DNA of 64,000 nt from Roseateles chitinivorans (GTDB lineage: Bacteria; Pseudomonadota; Gammaproteobacteria; Burkholderiales; Burkholderiaceae_C): NCBI RefSeq assembly GCF_002761755.1, contig NZ_PEOG01000024.1:1-64000 (forward strand), read 5' to 3'. Both the position numbers and the translations under genes were made by a program. This document shows, piece by piece, positions 54,426 through 62,686 of this stretch; the stretch's first letter is position 1, and every line of letters begins with the position of its first letter. The notes beneath the pieces were generated by a model that was given only the letters and a program-made list of their open reading frames with translations, was not told where the DNA came from and searched no databases.

Positions 54426-55409
54426 TCACTTCCGCAGCACTTCCGGATTCAATGCCGTCGTCGGCGCCCCACCGGTCAACGCGGCGATCAGGTTGTCGAC
54501 CGCCAGGTTGCTCATCGCCCGGCGAGTGGCGATGGTGGCGCTGGCGATATGGGGGGTGAGCACGACGTTCTCGCAGGCCAGCAGGTCCGGATGCACGGTC
54601 GGTTCGCCTTCGAACACGTCCAGGCCTGCCGCGGCGATCGTGCCGACCTTGAGTTCGGCCGCCAATGCGGCGTCGTCGACGACGCCGCCGCGCGCGATGT
54701 TGGTCAGCGTCGCCGTCTTCTTCATCAGCCGCAACTCGCGCTGTCCGATCAGGTGGTGCGACGACGCGCTGTAGGGCACGACGATGATCAGGTGGTCGGC
54801 GCGGCGCAGCAGCTCGTCCTTCTCCACCCATTGCGCGCCCAGCGGCGCTTCCTGATCGGCCGGCAGGCGCGAGCGGTTGTGATACAGCACCGGCATGCCG
54901 AAGCCCAGGTGGCCGCGCCGCGCGATCGCCGCGCCGATGCGCCCCATGCCCAGCACGCCCAGCGTCGCGCCATGCACATCGGCGCCGGCGAACATGGTCA
55001 CCGACCACTGCTTCCACTCGCCGCGGCGCAGGAAGTGTTCGCTCTCGGTGATGCGGCGCGCGGTCGCCATCATCAGCGCGAAGCCGAAGTCGGCGGTCGT
55101 CTCGGTCAGCACGTCGGGCGCGTTGGTCACGACGACGCCACGCGCGGTGCAGGCCGCCACATCGATGTTGTTGTAGCCGACGGCCATCGTGCAGACGGCT
55201 TTCAGTTCGGGGCAGGCGTCGAGCAGCTTCGCGTCGATCCGGTCGCCGCCGGCGATGTATGCGCCGGCCTTGCCCTGCAGGCGGCGGATCAGCTCGTCCT
55301 GGGACCAGCCCGTGTCGCTGTCGTTGGCCTCGACCTCGAAATGCGGACGCAGCCGGTCGACGATGTCGTCGAAGGTCTTGCGGGCCACCAGGACGCTGGG
55401 CTTGCTCAT
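54426..55409 (-). CDS. 2-hydroxyacid dehydrogenase (glyoxylate reductase-like)
   Basis: NAD(P)H-dependent enzyme of 327 residues in the D-isomer 2-hydroxyacid dehydrogenase family. Seen are the nucleotide-binding loop GVLGMGRIGAAIARR, the catalytic Arg in NIARGG, the Glu in VFEGEP and the His in TPHIAS. The glyoxylate/hydroxypyruvate reductase group is most likely by resemblance. Start MSKPSVLVAR at 55409, with GGAG eight bases upstream, excludes a 32-codon upstream extension. 41 bp before rmuC on the same strand. Confidence 0.92.
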   Translation of the reverse strand: MSKPSVLVARKTFDDIVDRLRPHFEVEANDSDTGWSQDELIRRLQGKAGAYIAGGDRIDAKLLDACPELKAVCTMAVGYNNIDVAACTARGVVVTNAPDVLTETTADFGFALMMATARRITESEHFLRRGEWKQWSVTMFAGADVHGATLGVLGMGRIGAAIARRGHLGFGMPVLYHNRSRLPADQEAPLGAQWVEKDELLRRADHLIIVVPYSASSHHLIGQRELRLMKKTATLTNIARGGVVDDAALAAELKVGTIAAAGLDVFEGEPTVHPDLLACENVVLTPHIASATIATRRAMSNLAVDNLIAALTGGAPTTALNPEVLRK

Positions 55410-55508
55410 GGACGCATCTCCGTGCAGGGAAGCGCCAACTGTAGGGCGCCCGCCCCGGGGCGCTGCACGCGGATCGCCCACGCCAGCGCCCACGTGTCCC
55501 TGCATCGC

Positions 55509-55529
55509 GGCGCGTCAGGTCGACGCGCC
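55509..55529 (-). terminator. Hairpin after nitroreductase gene
   Basis: GGCGCGTC / GACGCGCC with a five-base loop between the nitroreductase stop and the dehydrogenase start; no T-run, so a weak terminator at best. Confidence 0.4.
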
Positions 55530-55564
55530 GTGCCGGTGGCCGCGCGATGCGTCCGCTCGGCCGC

Positions 55565-56296
55565 TCACTCCAGGAATCGGGTGAAGGTGGCCACCGGGTC
55601 GCGCTCGGTGACCAGCGTGTTCTCGATTGCCGCCGGATCCGCATACCCCAGCGACATCCCGCAGACCAGCTGCTGGTGGGGCGCCAGTTGCAGCTCCTCG
55701 GCGATCACGCGGTGGAACTGGGTGAAGGCGGCCTGCGGGCAGGTGTGCAGGCCGCGGCCGCGCGCCGCCACCATCAGGTTCTGCAGGAACATGCCGTAGT
55801 CCAGCCAGCTGCCCTGCTGCATCACCCGGTCGATGGTGAACATCAGGCCCACCGGCGCGTCGAAGAAGCGGTAGTTGCGGCCGTGCTGTTCATGCATCCG
55901 CAGCTTGTCGCCCTTGGTGATGCCCAGCAGCCCGTACAGGTCCCAGCCGACCTTGCGGCGGCGATCGATGTAGGGGGAGACCCACTCGCGCGGGTAGTAG
56001 GCGTACTCCTCGCTGTGGGTGGCCAGCTCCTCCGGATCGTCGTAGACCGCCTGGATGCGCGCCACCAGCCGGTCCTTGGCCGCGCCGGTGAGCACATGGA
56101 CCTGCCATGGCTGGGTGTTGGTGCCCGAGGGCGCCCGCGCGGCGACGGCGAGCAGGTCCTCGATCAGCGCGCGCGGCACCGGCGTGGGCAGGAAGGCCCG
56201 CATCGAATGGCGGGTGACGATGGCGGCGTCGACCGCCGCGGACTGCTCCGGCGTGGGCGGGGTGAACGGATTCGGCAGCGGATCAGGGAGGGTCAT
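55565..56296 (-). CDS. Nitroreductase-family oxidoreductase
   Basis: The 243-residue FMN-dependent protein has the family signatures TRHSMRAFLPTPVPR and AARAPSGTNTQPWQVHVL at the N-terminus and GLHTCPQAAF and LVCGMSLGYAD in the second half. Substrate unknown. The start overlaps the thioesterase stop by four bases (ATGA), so it depends on translation of that gene; this makes the integrity of the interrupted thioesterase gene relevant to it. Confidence 0.92.
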   Translation of the reverse strand: MTLPDPLPNPFTPPTPEQSAAVDAAIVTRHSMRAFLPTPVPRALIEDLLAVAARAPSGTNTQPWQVHVLTGAAKDRLVARIQAVYDDPEELATHSEEYAYYPREWVSPYIDRRRKVGWDLYGLLGITKGDKLRMHEQHGRNYRFFDAPVGLMFTIDRVMQQGSWLDYGMFLQNLMVAARGRGLHTCPQAAFTQFHRVIAEELQLAPHQQLVCGMSLGYADPAAIENTLVTERDPVATFTRFLE

Positions 56297-56748
56297 GGCA
56301 TCTCCAGCGCTCGCAGCGCTTGCTGGTAGGTCTCGGGCAGCGCGGCCACCGGGCGGCGCGTCTCGCGGTCGACATAGACGTGGACGAAGTGCCCCCGCGC
56401 GGCGCACAGCGGCTCGCCCTCGGCGAACAGGCCGATCTCGTAGCGGACGCTGGAGCGGCCGCGCTTCGTCACCCGCAGGCCGGCCTCCACCCATTGCGGA
56501 AAGGCCAGCGAGGCGAAGAAGTTGCAATGGGTCTCGATGACCAGGCCGATGACCTCGCCGTGATGCAGGTCCAGCGCGCCCTGCTCGATCAGGTAGCGGT
56601 TCACCGCGGTGTCGAACAGGCTGTAGTAGACGACGTTGTTCAGATGGCCGTAGACGTCGTTGTCCATCCAGCGGGTTTGTAGAGTTACAAACACCGGAAA
56701 GTCATTACGATTCAACGGCTTAGGGCGGTTTTCCGTTTCCTGAGTCAT
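56293..56748 (-). CDS. Acyl-CoA thioesterase (hotdog), chimeric 5' end
   Basis: The 151-residue hotdog-fold protein of the YbgC/FadM type has TRWMDNDVYGHLNNVVYYSLFD, with the catalytic Asp and the GHxNN motif. Its first about 26 residues (MTQETENRPKPLNRN...) come from island DNA; the original 5' end, beginning MSADRPIASAPV and running into FRWMDN, is stranded at 59800-59919. The junction falls in the codons for R-W-M-D-N and is repeated at the other end of the island. The replacement N-terminus resembles that of related thioesterases, so the protein is probably active. No clear Shine-Dalgarno before 56748. Confidence 0.88.
   Translation of the reverse strand: MTQETENRPKPLNRNDFPVFVTLQTRWMDNDVYGHLNNVVYYSLFDTAVNRYLIEQGALDLHHGEVIGLVIETHCNFFASLAFPQWVEAGLRVTKRGRSSVRYEIGLFAEGEPLCAARGHFVHVYVDRETRRPVAALPETYQQALRALEMP
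56660..56674. repeat. Left direct repeat (att-like)
   Basis: TTGTCCATCCAGCGG, encoding R-W-M-D-N on the minus strand; identical to 59807-59821. Confidence 0.9.
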
Positions 56749-57206
56749 GGGCTTGTCTGCGAGCTAAGTAATTGATTTTGCTAGATTTCCTTTTTGGACA
56801 AACTTGAGAATCTGTCCAACAACCTGTGCAAGCGGCGGCTGTCCAAGCCAAGACTTGTCCAAGGCCATGCCCCGCAAGCCCCTCTTCAATGCCCCCGCTC
56901 GCGACCTCGCCTTGTAGAGAACGGAGGCGAAGAATTATTCTTGAGGGTCTAGTAGAAGAGCAAAGAATGGAAGGAACAGAACGGCGCCTAGAAAGGATGG
57001 CAAAGTTCAGATTTCTTAGAAAGCTTCACGAGGTCGACGACTTTCTAGACTCGTCGCTCAAGCTGGAAGCCCTGCCGCCCGCCCCCAAGACATTAAGCTT
57101 TTAGAAATCAACGCCCATTCAACCCAAAAGAGCATGATTGACTATTGATCCCCGTTGCCCAGCAAATGGCCCCCTTGAGGTAGCTTTGTTTATTCCGGCC
57201 TATTTT
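56749..57206. other. Island left end with TGTCCAA motifs
   Basis: No gene I can support. TTGGACAA (56794-56801, inverted), TGTCCAA (56813-56819 and 56840-56846) and TTGTCCAA (56855-56862) recur within 70 bp. Right after them an ATG at 56867 opens a 16-codon reading frame (MPRKPLFNAPARDLAL, stop 56915-56917) in a GC-rich patch unlike its surroundings, possibly the stump of a deleted gene. The rest to the ATPase stop is AT-rich and featureless. Confidence 0.5.
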
Positions 57207-59513
57207 TCAGGCGGCTTCAGCTACCTCCACCATCTCGTCAAAGTGCTTTTTGTCTACCTCTTCAATCCATTGAAAGATGTTGTTCACAACACTATGACTC
57301 TCACCCGCAAGGTTCTCGGCAGACTCCTCGGTGATTTCAATCACATCGCTGTGAGAGTATTTGTTGATGAACCGGTAAATCTTTTCTTTGAGTTCCGCAG
57401 TGGTCACGCTGCAGCCCGCTAGTCCAGCATCCATGAGAGCACTTACATCGTTTCTCCCCTTGGGAAACTTGAAGGTAAAGAATGACTTCAGCAGCTTTCT
57501 AGCGAGGTTCGCGGTCAAGAATGCCTCATCGCGGTCCAAGGTCGTTTTAGCCTTGTAGGCATAGAGCTTCTTGAAGATGTAGTGATACTCGGAGCCATAA
57601 TTCTTAAGCGACTCGTCTGCATCAACCAGCAAAGAATGACGGGGAGAGCCTGGCTGGGCATCCAGCCTGTAGAAGAATGCGACAGGTGTTTTATTCTTCT
57701 TTGCCCTATTTTTGTTCGTCGTCGTGAACCAGTCCCTCACCAACTTGAAATAGGTGAAGTTGTGGGTGAGAACGAACAGTTGCTTGGAATCAATGCACTG
57801 AGTTTTGAGGAACGAATAGGCATGAAAAAGGTGATTAGAGTCAAAGCTTGAAACAGGGTCGTCCACGACAACAATCGTGTCTGCGATGTTGTTTCCGTTC
57901 TCCCTAAGCTTGGTGATGAAGTAGACAAAGGCAATCGCTGTCTTCTCGCCTTCGCTCAGATTTCCGTCATGCTCGCCTACCCCATTGCGAATGATCTCGT
58001 AGCCCTTCTTCTCCTGATTGAAGCTCAGGCACAGTTCCGAACGACCAATGAAGCGATGCAGGACATCATTGAACTCCTTGGCTCCGACCGTTTCATTGGA
58101 TAACAGAGCTTCAAGGTCGTTGACCTTCACTTGCAGCTCGTCAATCGCCTTCTTGTCAGTGTCGGCGGAAGTCTGCAAATCCTTGCACTGCTTTTCATTG
58201 CCCGCATAGTCAAACTCTTGAATCTCTGCCGCTGCGAAATGAAGCTCAAGTGCCTTCTTGGCTTTTGAGGTCTCCGCACTGAAGTTGTCGGTTTTGTTAT
58301 TGTGCTTCTGCACGAGAGCCACAACGGAGGACAACACGGCATTGAAAGCCGTCACATCACCCTCAACCACATCAGTAATCTGAATGTCGGTTTTTGCCGG
58401 ATCGGTGATTTTGGCTTGGAGGGCTTCTCGCCATCCTTCAATCTGCTGGTTGATTTTGGCGGCGACGGCTTTGTACTCGCCTTCCAGCCTGGTTGCATCG
58501 GCTGCAAACTCCTTATAGAAGCTTGTCGCTACGGGCAGTTCATTGGCGGGTGCCCCTTGGGATTGCATCCAAGTCGCGGCATCATTCAATCTCGTTTGGA
58601 AGGCAGTAAATTCTTTGCTGAAATGAGCCGCCAAGGCTTCAGCACGAGCAGTTGTGAACGGCTCGCCGCAGAATTCGCACTTTTGCGAACGATGATGCTC
58701 ATGAACCTCCAAGCCCTTTTGCACCCAATCACGGATATCAGGATTGTCGGTGAGTCGCTCAATCGCCTGATTAACGGCGGTCGTGGCAATCAGGTCACGA
58801 ATACGACCAGCCGCCTTCTTAAAGTAGTCTTCGGGAATGACCGTCGCAAGAAAAGTGACGGTGGGCAGATGGTCGGGCTTGGCTGCATTGGTCAACTCAA
58901 TGACCTTCTCTTCGCTAAGCACTGAATCTTTGTTTGCGACCGCTTCTCCATTCCCCTCAATAAACTTTGACAGCTTGCGGCGGTCATAGTTGAGGTAGTA
59001 GCTATCGCTGGTGTCAATCGCCTGAAGACCAATCTTCATCTTCTTTGCGGCACCGGTCAGGAATTTCTCCTGGGCATCAGTCTTGGTCTTTATGTCGTTT
59101 AGCTTGGTGCTGTGAGCAGCTCGCTTCCCGCCAAGGTCAAGCTTCATCTTCTCCAAGGCTTGTAAGTCGTCAATCTTCTCCTTCGCAATAAGGAGGATGC
59201 TCTTGACCGACTTGTCCCAATCAATATTGTCACGGATGAAGCTCTGGTTGAAGACGTGAATATTCAACTGAGAAGCCGCCAAGTTGGCTTCAGTGACTGA
59301 AGAGCCGCCTTCAAGCGTGATGTTGAATTGCGCCCCTGAGAAGCGGGGAATCAGGGAGCGGCTCTCAAGGCAAGAGAAAACATGCGACAGGGTTGATTTG
59401 CCTGTGCCGTTCCAACCATAGATAAGGTTGAACTTGCCAAATTGCTGAATGTCTGAACCGTTGTAGTCGGCAAAGATGCCGAATTGCCGAAGGCGATTGA
59501 TGCGATGAATCAC
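57207..59513 (-). CDS. AAA_13-family ATPase, RloC/PrrC-like defence candidate
   Basis: The 768-residue protein has Walker A GWNGTGKST (residues 33-41), a long coiled-coil middle with a CxxC pair (KCEFCGEPF, Cys279/Cys282) resembling the RloC zinc hook, an SMC/ABC-like signature NLSEGEKTA, Walker B VVVDDPVSSFDSNH and THNFTYFK. The C-terminal part resembles the anticodon nuclease region of PrrC/RloC (NLARKLL...NKYSHS), with Arg672 and His721 in place of the expected catalytic Arg and His but Lys676 where the family Glu should be. GTG start chosen for GAGGGAG nine bases upstream; a TTG 32 codons earlier is possible. Base composition and codon use are unlike the neighbours. Confidence 0.85.
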   Translation of the reverse strand: MIHRINRLRQFGIFADYNGSDIQQFGKFNLIYGWNGTGKSTLSHVFSCLESRSLIPRFSGAQFNITLEGGSSVTEANLAASQLNIHVFNQSFIRDNIDWDKSVKSILLIAKEKIDDLQALEKMKLDLGGKRAAHSTKLNDIKTKTDAQEKFLTGAAKKMKIGLQAIDTSDSYYLNYDRRKLSKFIEGNGEAVANKDSVLSEEKVIELTNAAKPDHLPTVTFLATVIPEDYFKKAAGRIRDLIATTAVNQAIERLTDNPDIRDWVQKGLEVHEHHRSQKCEFCGEPFTTARAEALAAHFSKEFTAFQTRLNDAATWMQSQGAPANELPVATSFYKEFAADATRLEGEYKAVAAKINQQIEGWREALQAKITDPAKTDIQITDVVEGDVTAFNAVLSSVVALVQKHNNKTDNFSAETSKAKKALELHFAAAEIQEFDYAGNEKQCKDLQTSADTDKKAIDELQVKVNDLEALLSNETVGAKEFNDVLHRFIGRSELCLSFNQEKKGYEIIRNGVGEHDGNLSEGEKTAIAFVYFITKLRENGNNIADTIVVVDDPVSSFDSNHLFHAYSFLKTQCIDSKQLFVLTHNFTYFKLVRDWFTTTNKNRAKKNKTPVAFFYRLDAQPGSPRHSLLVDADESLKNYGSEYHYIFKKLYAYKAKTTLDRDEAFLTANLARKLLKSFFTFKFPKGRNDVSALMDAGLAGCSVTTAELKEKIYRFINKYSHSDVIEITEESAENLAGESHSVVNNIFQWIEEVDKKHFDEMVEVAEAA

Positions 59514-59799
59514 TTTTAGAGGCTCCCTCAACCGTGTGCCCGTCAAGTGCGGGCATCGCGAAGTCGTGCCCTCTATATGTAAGCGAGTGCAATGAGTTTG
59601 TGGCGACAAGCGGGACTAGCGCAAACCCTAGTTTTCGCTTCCATCGCCCGCAGCTCCAACACCGAGCGAACAGGACAACTTGCCCACCCTCTTTGGGCTC
59701 CTAGTACTGCCCCCGAGCATGGACAAGTTGCCGTGCGGCATCAAGATTCTGTCCAAGGGATTTTTCCAAGCCCTCGCAAGCTGTTGTTTTATAAAGATA

Positions 59800-59919
59800 T
59801 CAACGCTTGTCCATCCAGCGGAAGGGCATCGGTAGGAAACGGGCGAAGGCCTCGCGCGGCTCGGGGGCCAGACGGCTTTCCGGCACGGGCGCGGAGGCAA
59901 TGGGGCGGTCGGCGGACAT
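59800..59919 (-). pseudogene. Displaced 5' end of thioesterase gene
   Basis: Reads MSADRPIASAPVPESRLAPE and on to FLPMPFRWMD, then Lys-Arg-stop in island DNA (39 codons). The start has GGAAG nine or ten bases upstream and lies 29 bp after the histone-deacetylase-like gene, which is the original gene order. The last 15 bases of homology are the direct repeat. Confidence 0.88.
59807..59821. repeat. Right direct repeat (att-like)
   Basis: TTGTCCATCCAGCGG, identical to 56660-56674. TGTCCAA at 59750-59756 and inverted TGGACAA at 59720-59726 lie just inside, as do two GGACAA-s-TTGCC copies (59673-59684 and 59721-59732). Confidence 0.9.
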
Positions 59920-59948
59920 GGCGGCGATTCTTCCACCGCCGCGCGGGG

Positions 59949-60902
59949 TCAGGTGTCGCGCGGGCTACTGTCGCGCCAGCGCGCCCAGGCCTGCGCCGCG
60001 GCGCCCAGCGTGCGCATCTGCACCTCGACGGTCACGGCCAGGTCCTCGCCGTAGCCGCCAGCCATGCTCAGCGCGACCGGGATGCGGCGCTCGACCAGCG
60101 CGTCCAGCACCATCCGGTCGCGGCGCAGCAGCCCGTCGGCGCTCAGCTTGAGGCGCCCGAGCCGGTCGCCCTCGTGCGGATCGGCGCCGGCCAGGTAGAA
60201 GGCCAGCCCCGGCGGCCGGTCGGCCAGGCGTCGCCAGACCTCGGCGAGCGCGGTCTCCAGCGCATCCAGGTAGACCGCGTCGCCGCAGGCGTCCGGCAGA
60301 CCCACGTCCAGGTCGCTCGCCTCCTTGCGGAAGGGGAAATTCTTCTCGCCGTGGACCGAGAAGGTGAACACGCTGTCGTCGCCCTGGAAGATGCTCGCCG
60401 TGCCGTTGCCCTGGTGGACGTCCAGGTCCACCACCAGGACCCGCAGGCCGGGGCGCTCGCGATGACGACGGTGCCATTCCGCCTGCATCAGGCGCGCGGC
60501 CACCGCCACATCGTTGAAGACGCAGAAGCCGCTGCCCTTGTCCGCATACGCATGGTGCGTGCCGCCCGCCAGACTGGCGGCCACGCCCTCCTCCAGGGCG
60601 GCGCGCGCCGCCGCGATCGTCGCCCCGACCGAGCACAGCGAGCGCCGCGGCAGCGCCGGCCCCCACGGGAAGCCGATCTCGCGCTGGGCGGCGGCGCTCA
60701 GGGTGCCGTGCATCACGGCGTCGATGTAGTCGGGCGTGTGCACCAGCGCCAGCGCGTCGATCCCGGCCGGCTCGGCCACGCGGGGCCGCATCACGCCGGG
60801 TTCGCGCTCCACCCGCTCGCGCAGCATCTGGTACTTCGACTGCGGGAAGCGATGCCCGGGCGGCAGGGCCAGCGTCAAATGGTCGTAATGGAAGGCAAGC
60901 AT
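59949..60902 (-). CDS. Histone deacetylase-family protein
   Basis: The 317-residue zinc amidohydrolase has the family motifs GGTHHA, GFCVFNDVAVAA and VVDLDVHQGNGTASIF (the Asp/His metal ligands), and FYLAGADPHEGDRLGRLKLS with the second Asp. In bacteria such enzymes act on acetylated small molecules, polyamines or proteins (AcuC/acetylpolyamine group); the substrate is not predictable. Start MLAFHYDHLTL at 60902; further upstream codons are in the phasin control region. It was the gene before the intact thioesterase gene. Confidence 0.92.
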   Translation of the reverse strand: MLAFHYDHLTLALPPGHRFPQSKYQMLRERVEREPGVMRPRVAEPAGIDALALVHTPDYIDAVMHGTLSAAAQREIGFPWGPALPRRSLCSVGATIAAARAALEEGVAASLAGGTHHAYADKGSGFCVFNDVAVAARLMQAEWHRRHRERPGLRVLVVDLDVHQGNGTASIFQGDDSVFTFSVHGEKNFPFRKEASDLDVGLPDACGDAVYLDALETALAEVWRRLADRPPGLAFYLAGADPHEGDRLGRLKLSADGLLRRDRMVLDALVERRIPVALSMAGGYGEDLAVTVEVQMRTLGAAAQAWARWRDSSPRDT

Positions 60903-61016
60903 GGTCGGGACGCTAGCAGAGCCGGCCGGACCCCGCTCCAGTTGCCACCGGCAGCGACCGGCGGCAGCCGCCCCTCGGACCGATGCGCGGATTTTGCTGC
61001 GATGCACAAAAAGTGC

Positions 61017-61044
61017 TTGCAATCGTCGTCGACAGTCCTATACT
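61017..61044 (+). promoter_or_regulatory. Sigma70-type promoter of phasin gene
   Basis: TTGCAA, 16 bases, TATACT. Transcription would start near 61051, about 85 bases before the phasin ATG. Confidence 0.65.
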
Positions 61045-61051
61045 GACCTCA

Positions 61052-61066
61052 TGCTGCACTGCAACA
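61052..61066 (+). promoter_or_regulatory. TGC/GCA-rich site, possible PhaR operator
   Basis: TGCTGCACTGCAACA at the expected transcription start has the TGC-rich, partly palindromic form described for PhaR sites before phasin genes. A further TGC-rich stretch lies at about 60995-61022. PhaR is not encoded here. Confidence 0.4.
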
Positions 61067-61135
61067 AAGGTGTGGCACCGGCGCTCAGCCTGCCGCGTTT
61101 CCCCTGGCTGACATCACTCTCAAAGGAGATCTCGC

Positions 61136-61693
61136 ATGCTGACCGCTGACCAAGTGCTCGACCAACAAAAGAACCTGCAAGCTTCCCTGTTCGGCCTGAC
61201 GGCCAAGGCCTTCGAAGGCTACGAGAAGCTGGTCGAGCTGAACCTGCAGGTCGCCAAGACCGCGCTCGGCGAAGCCGCCGAAACCGCCCAGCAGGCCATC
61301 ACGGTCAAGGATCCGCAGGAACTGTGGGCGCTGCAGGCCTCCCTGCTGCAGCCGACCGCCGAAAAGGCCGTCGCCTACAGCCGCCACCTGTACGACATCG
61401 CCTCGTCGACCTCCTCGGAGTTCGTCAAGCTGGCCGAGTCGCAGGTCGCCGACGCGCAGGTCAAGTTCGGCGCCGTCGTCGACAACGCCACCAAGAACGC
61501 GCCGGCTGGCACGGAAAATGCTGTAGCTCTGGTGAAGTCGGCGGTCGCCGCGGCCAACAACGCTTACGAAAGCCTGCACAAGGCCGCGAAGCAGGCCTCC
61601 GAGATCGCTGAAACGAATTTCAACGCCGTGACCAACACGGCGGTGAAGGCCACCCAGAACGCCACCCGTACCGCCAAGCGCGCCACGGCCTGA
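61136..61693 (+). CDS. phaP: Phasin (PHA granule-associated protein)
   Basis: Small helical protein of 185 residues that coats polyhydroxyalkanoate granules. The N-terminal [39 protein letters not shown] and the heptad-rich Ala/Lys helices match the Phasin_2-type family of Burkholderiales, and the tail is Ala/Thr/Lys-rich as usual. Perfect-looking Shine-Dalgarno (AAAGGAGAT). Own sigma70 promoter and strong terminator; high expression is expected. Confidence 0.93.
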   Translation: MLTADQVLDQQKNLQASLFGLTAKAFEGYEKLVELNLQVAKTALGEAAETAQQAITVKDPQELWALQASLLQPTAEKAVAYSRHLYDIASSTSSEFVKLAESQVADAQVKFGAVVDNATKNAPAGTENAVALVKSAVAAANNAYESLHKAAKQASEIAETNFNAVTNTAVKATQNATRTAKRATA

Positions 61694-61763
61694 GCGTTCC
61701 GAGAGTTGCCACAACGGTTGTCTCCTCGGTACCCAAGGAAGCTCGGCTTCCCAAGTGCCCTTC

Positions 61764-61792
61764 AAGCCCAGCTTCATGCTGGGCTTTTTTTT
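61764..61792 (+). terminator. Terminator after phasin gene
   Basis: AAGCCCAGC / GCTGGGCTT with a TTCAT loop followed by six further T. Confidence 0.95.
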
Positions 61793-61978
61793 GGCCTTTC
61801 GGACCCGGATCCCGATGCGTCGCTGCCAGGCCGCGGATGCGGAGGCCCGAGGCGAACCGAAGCGGCGGAACCGGCCGCCCCAACCAGCGTCATCGGCACC
61901 GCCGCGGTGCTCCGGCAATCGCCCCGACGCCCGGACGCCGGGCACTCGCGCCGAAGGTCGGAGGGCCCAGGCGCCTGA

Positions 61979-62686
61979 TCAGTCGCCCGAGGACACCATC
62001 GGCGTCGCCGCATTGGCGCCGGATGCGAAGCGGGCAAACTGGTCCGTCACGTCACGCAGCACGCCCTGCACGGTGAATTCGCGCAGCGCCTCCCGGTCGT
62101 ACAGCGGATAGCGCGGCAGGCCGATCACCATCATCAGGTAGCCCATGGTGCGGACCGACATCTGGTCGCAGATCAGCCGGATCGCGGTCTCGTCGGGCTC
62201 GAAGCCCTCCGGCGCGCAAGCGGCCACCCGCTCCCGCATCAGCCCCAGCAGCCGGTTGTAGACCGGCTGCTGGGATTGGCCGATCTCCTCGAGCGTGCCG
62301 GTCTGGGTCAGCGACATGTAGATCATCCGGAACTGCTCCGGGTGCCGCTCCCAGAAGTCCAGCAGGCAGCGTGTGTGCGCTTCCAGGACCTTGCGCGGGC
62401 CGCGCTGGTCCTTGGACGCGTCCAGCAGTTCGTCGGTCAGCGCCTCGAAGACCTCGATCCACAGGCCGTCGAGCAGGGCCTTCTTGCTCTCGAAGTAGCT
62501 GTAGATCGCCATCGTCGAGATCCCCAGCTCCTGCGCCAGGCGCCGCATGCTCAGCGCCTCCACGCCTTCGTCGCGGTAGATCTTGCGGGCGCGCTCCAGC
62601 ATCTCGCGCTTGAGCGCGGCCATCTCGGCGGGGCCGCGGCGCAGCCGGGGCCGCTCGCGGTCGGGTTGCTGATCGGTGTGTGCCAC
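61979..62686 (-). CDS. TetR-family transcriptional regulator
   Basis: The 235-residue protein has a basic N-terminal arm and the TetR helix-turn-helix at about residues 25-70 (ARKIYRDEGVEALSMRRLAQ, then LGISTMAIYSYFESKKALLD). The ligand domain is not diagnostic. Start is a GTG at 62686 with AGGAA upstream. Divergent from the YdeI-like gene, which may be its target. Signal ligand unknown. Confidence 0.92.
   Translation of the reverse strand: MAHTDQQPDRERPRLRRGPAEMAALKREMLERARKIYRDEGVEALSMRRLAQELGISTMAIYSYFESKKALLDGLWIEVFEALTDELLDASKDQRGPRKVLEAHTRCLLDFWERHPEQFRMIYMSLTQTGTLEEIGQSQQPVYNRLLGLMRERVAACAPEGFEPDETAIRLICDQMSVRTMGYLMMVIGLPRYPLYDREALREFTVQGVLRDVTDQFARFASGANAATPMVSSGD

Larger units (their letters stand above)
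56660..59821. mobile_element. 3.1-kb AT-rich island inside thioesterase gene
   Basis: The unit is bounded by the direct repeat TTGTCCATCCAGCGG (56660-56674 and 59807-59821). Joining the outside flanks across one repeat restores an uninterrupted thioesterase gene (N-terminal fragment at 59807-59919 plus the body at 56293-56674), which shows directly where the DNA went in. The island is clearly less GC-rich than both sides, holds one large ATPase gene and no recombinase, and has several TTGTCCAA motifs near both ends. It appears to be a site-specific integrative or mobilisable element, perhaps a deletion remnant moved in trans. Confidence 0.85.

Noticed and set aside
56826..57104. A 92-codon plus-strand frame in the left end of the island
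   Set aside because: No ribosome-binding site at its start, changes in composition along its length, and no recognisable domain; kept only as a possible gene stump.
59592..61046. A 484-codon plus-strand frame over the island's right end
   Set aside because: Antisense to the displaced thioesterase fragment and the histone-deacetylase-like gene; no domain seen.
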